From Streptomyces cinerochromogenes (GTDB lineage: Bacteria; Actinomycetota; Actinomycetes; Streptomycetales; Streptomycetaceae): a stretch of 64,000 nucleotides of DNA. Under the pieces are notes generated by a model, which had not been told where the DNA came from, made no database searches, and worked only from the letters and a program-made list of their open reading frames with translations. The DNA is taken from assembly GCF_014648635.1 (NCBI RefSeq), contig NZ_BMRM01000025.1, positions 54,225-118,224 of the forward strand. The letters are read 5' to 3'. A program made the position numbers and the translations under genes. This document shows positions 63,606-64,000 of the stretch, in pieces; position 1 is the first letter of the stretch; each line of letters starts with the position of its first letter.

Positions 63606-64000
63606 CAGCCCGACGGATTTGCACCGCCTTCACGGCTCCGTGTACAGTCGTACTCCTGCCGGGACGGCGAGGTGTGCGAAAGCGCCCTTGCTCTGGCAGC
63701 ACCCAAACTCGTCAGATCCTATCTCTGGATCTCCTTCTGCATGCTCGCAGGGGGGTGGTCAGGGAGACGGAAAAACCCTGATAGAGTTTGAAACATCGAA
63801 GGGAAGCGCCCGGAGGAAAGCCCGAGAGGGTGAGTACAAAGGAAGCGACCGTTCCTTGAGAACTCAACAGCGTGCCAAAAGTCAACGCCAGATATGTTGA
63901 TACCCCGTCCGTCGGAGCAATCCGATGGTCGAGGTTCCTTTGAAAAACACAGCGAGGACGCTGTGAACGGTCGGGTTATTCCTCCGACCGTTCCGCTCTC
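63606..64000 (+). promoter_or_regulatory. Promoter and leader region of an rRNA operon
   Basis: The conserved pre-16S leader of Streptomyces rrn operons is visible. It includes TTTGAAACATCGAAGGGAAG, CCCGGAGGAAAGCCCGAGAG and the TTGAGAACTCAACAGCGTG block (63856-63874), then CAACGCCAGATATGTTGATA. Promoter candidates are TTGCAC (63619-63624) with an 18-base spacer and TACAGT (63643-63648), and TAGAGT (63782-63787) in CTGATAGAGTTTG. The 16S gene itself should begin just beyond the window. The open frame across this stretch is not a gene. Confidence 0.85.

Noticed and set aside
63619..63900. 93-codon open frame near the right end
   Set aside because: It runs across conserved rRNA-operon promoter and leader sequence and has no coding bias.

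Overview
The window is very GC-rich with strong codon-position bias, frequent GTG starts and many ATGA or GTGA gene overlaps. It carries Streptomyces hallmarks: the sporulation genes smeA-sffA, RbpA with a SigR-type promoter, a conservon, a mycothiol-enzyme remnant, and crr-ptsI with a perfect DasR site. From memory the order resembles the S. coelicolor chromosome from SCO1390 (crr) to about SCO1424, next to an rRNA operon, with local insertions and deletions. No insertion sequence, CRISPR array or tRNA gene was seen.

Layout. 1-8,400: amidohydrolase tail, polyprenol-phosphate-mannose synthase, FxsA-like protein, rbpA, two transporters or membrane proteins, a glycerophosphodiesterase and a MocR regulator. 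8,400-12,700: sffA and smeA (sporulation septum), an ankyrin protein and a HEAT-repeat protein. 12,800-16,200: two GT4 glycosyltransferases and an SGNH hydrolase in one coupled operon. 16,100-21,550: a 5-oxoproline operon (MFS transporter, DUF1445 protein, pxpA, pxpB, pxpC) and its divergent GntR regulator. 21,700-28,870: a three-gene SMC-like complex (kleisin-like, KITE-like, 1548-residue SMC ATPase) without a nuclease subunit. 28,900-41,850: a choline-to-glycine catabolic cluster: choline oxidase, APC permease, betaine aldehyde dehydrogenase, Rieske demethylase, sarcosine oxidase, dimethylglycine oxidase, MBL hydrolase and a truncated mycothiol-dependent formaldehyde dehydrogenase. A Rieske ferredoxin and a ferredoxin reductase face it. 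41,900-50,780: a small membrane protein and conservon cvnABCD with a eukaryote-type 5-oxoprolinase gene between cvnC and cvnD. 50,800-55,560: a glpF remnant, a degenerate EAL-CBS-GGDEF protein, a thiolase/DUF35 pair and a NUDIX protein. 55,570-64,000: GH31 glucosidase, acetoacetyl-CoA synthetase, a hypothetical protein, ptsI, crr and the leader of an rRNA operon.

How the genes work together. The choline cluster would oxidise choline to betaine, strip its methyl groups to glycine and handle the released one-carbon units, except that its formaldehyde dehydrogenase has lost its catalytic half. 5-oxoproline can be opened by two unrelated enzymes in this window. The most unusual items are the nuclease-less SMC operon with altered nucleotide-binding motifs, the enzyme inserted in the conservon, small ORFs that bridge genes through double start/stop overlaps, and many short tandem repeats confined to spacers or gene ends.
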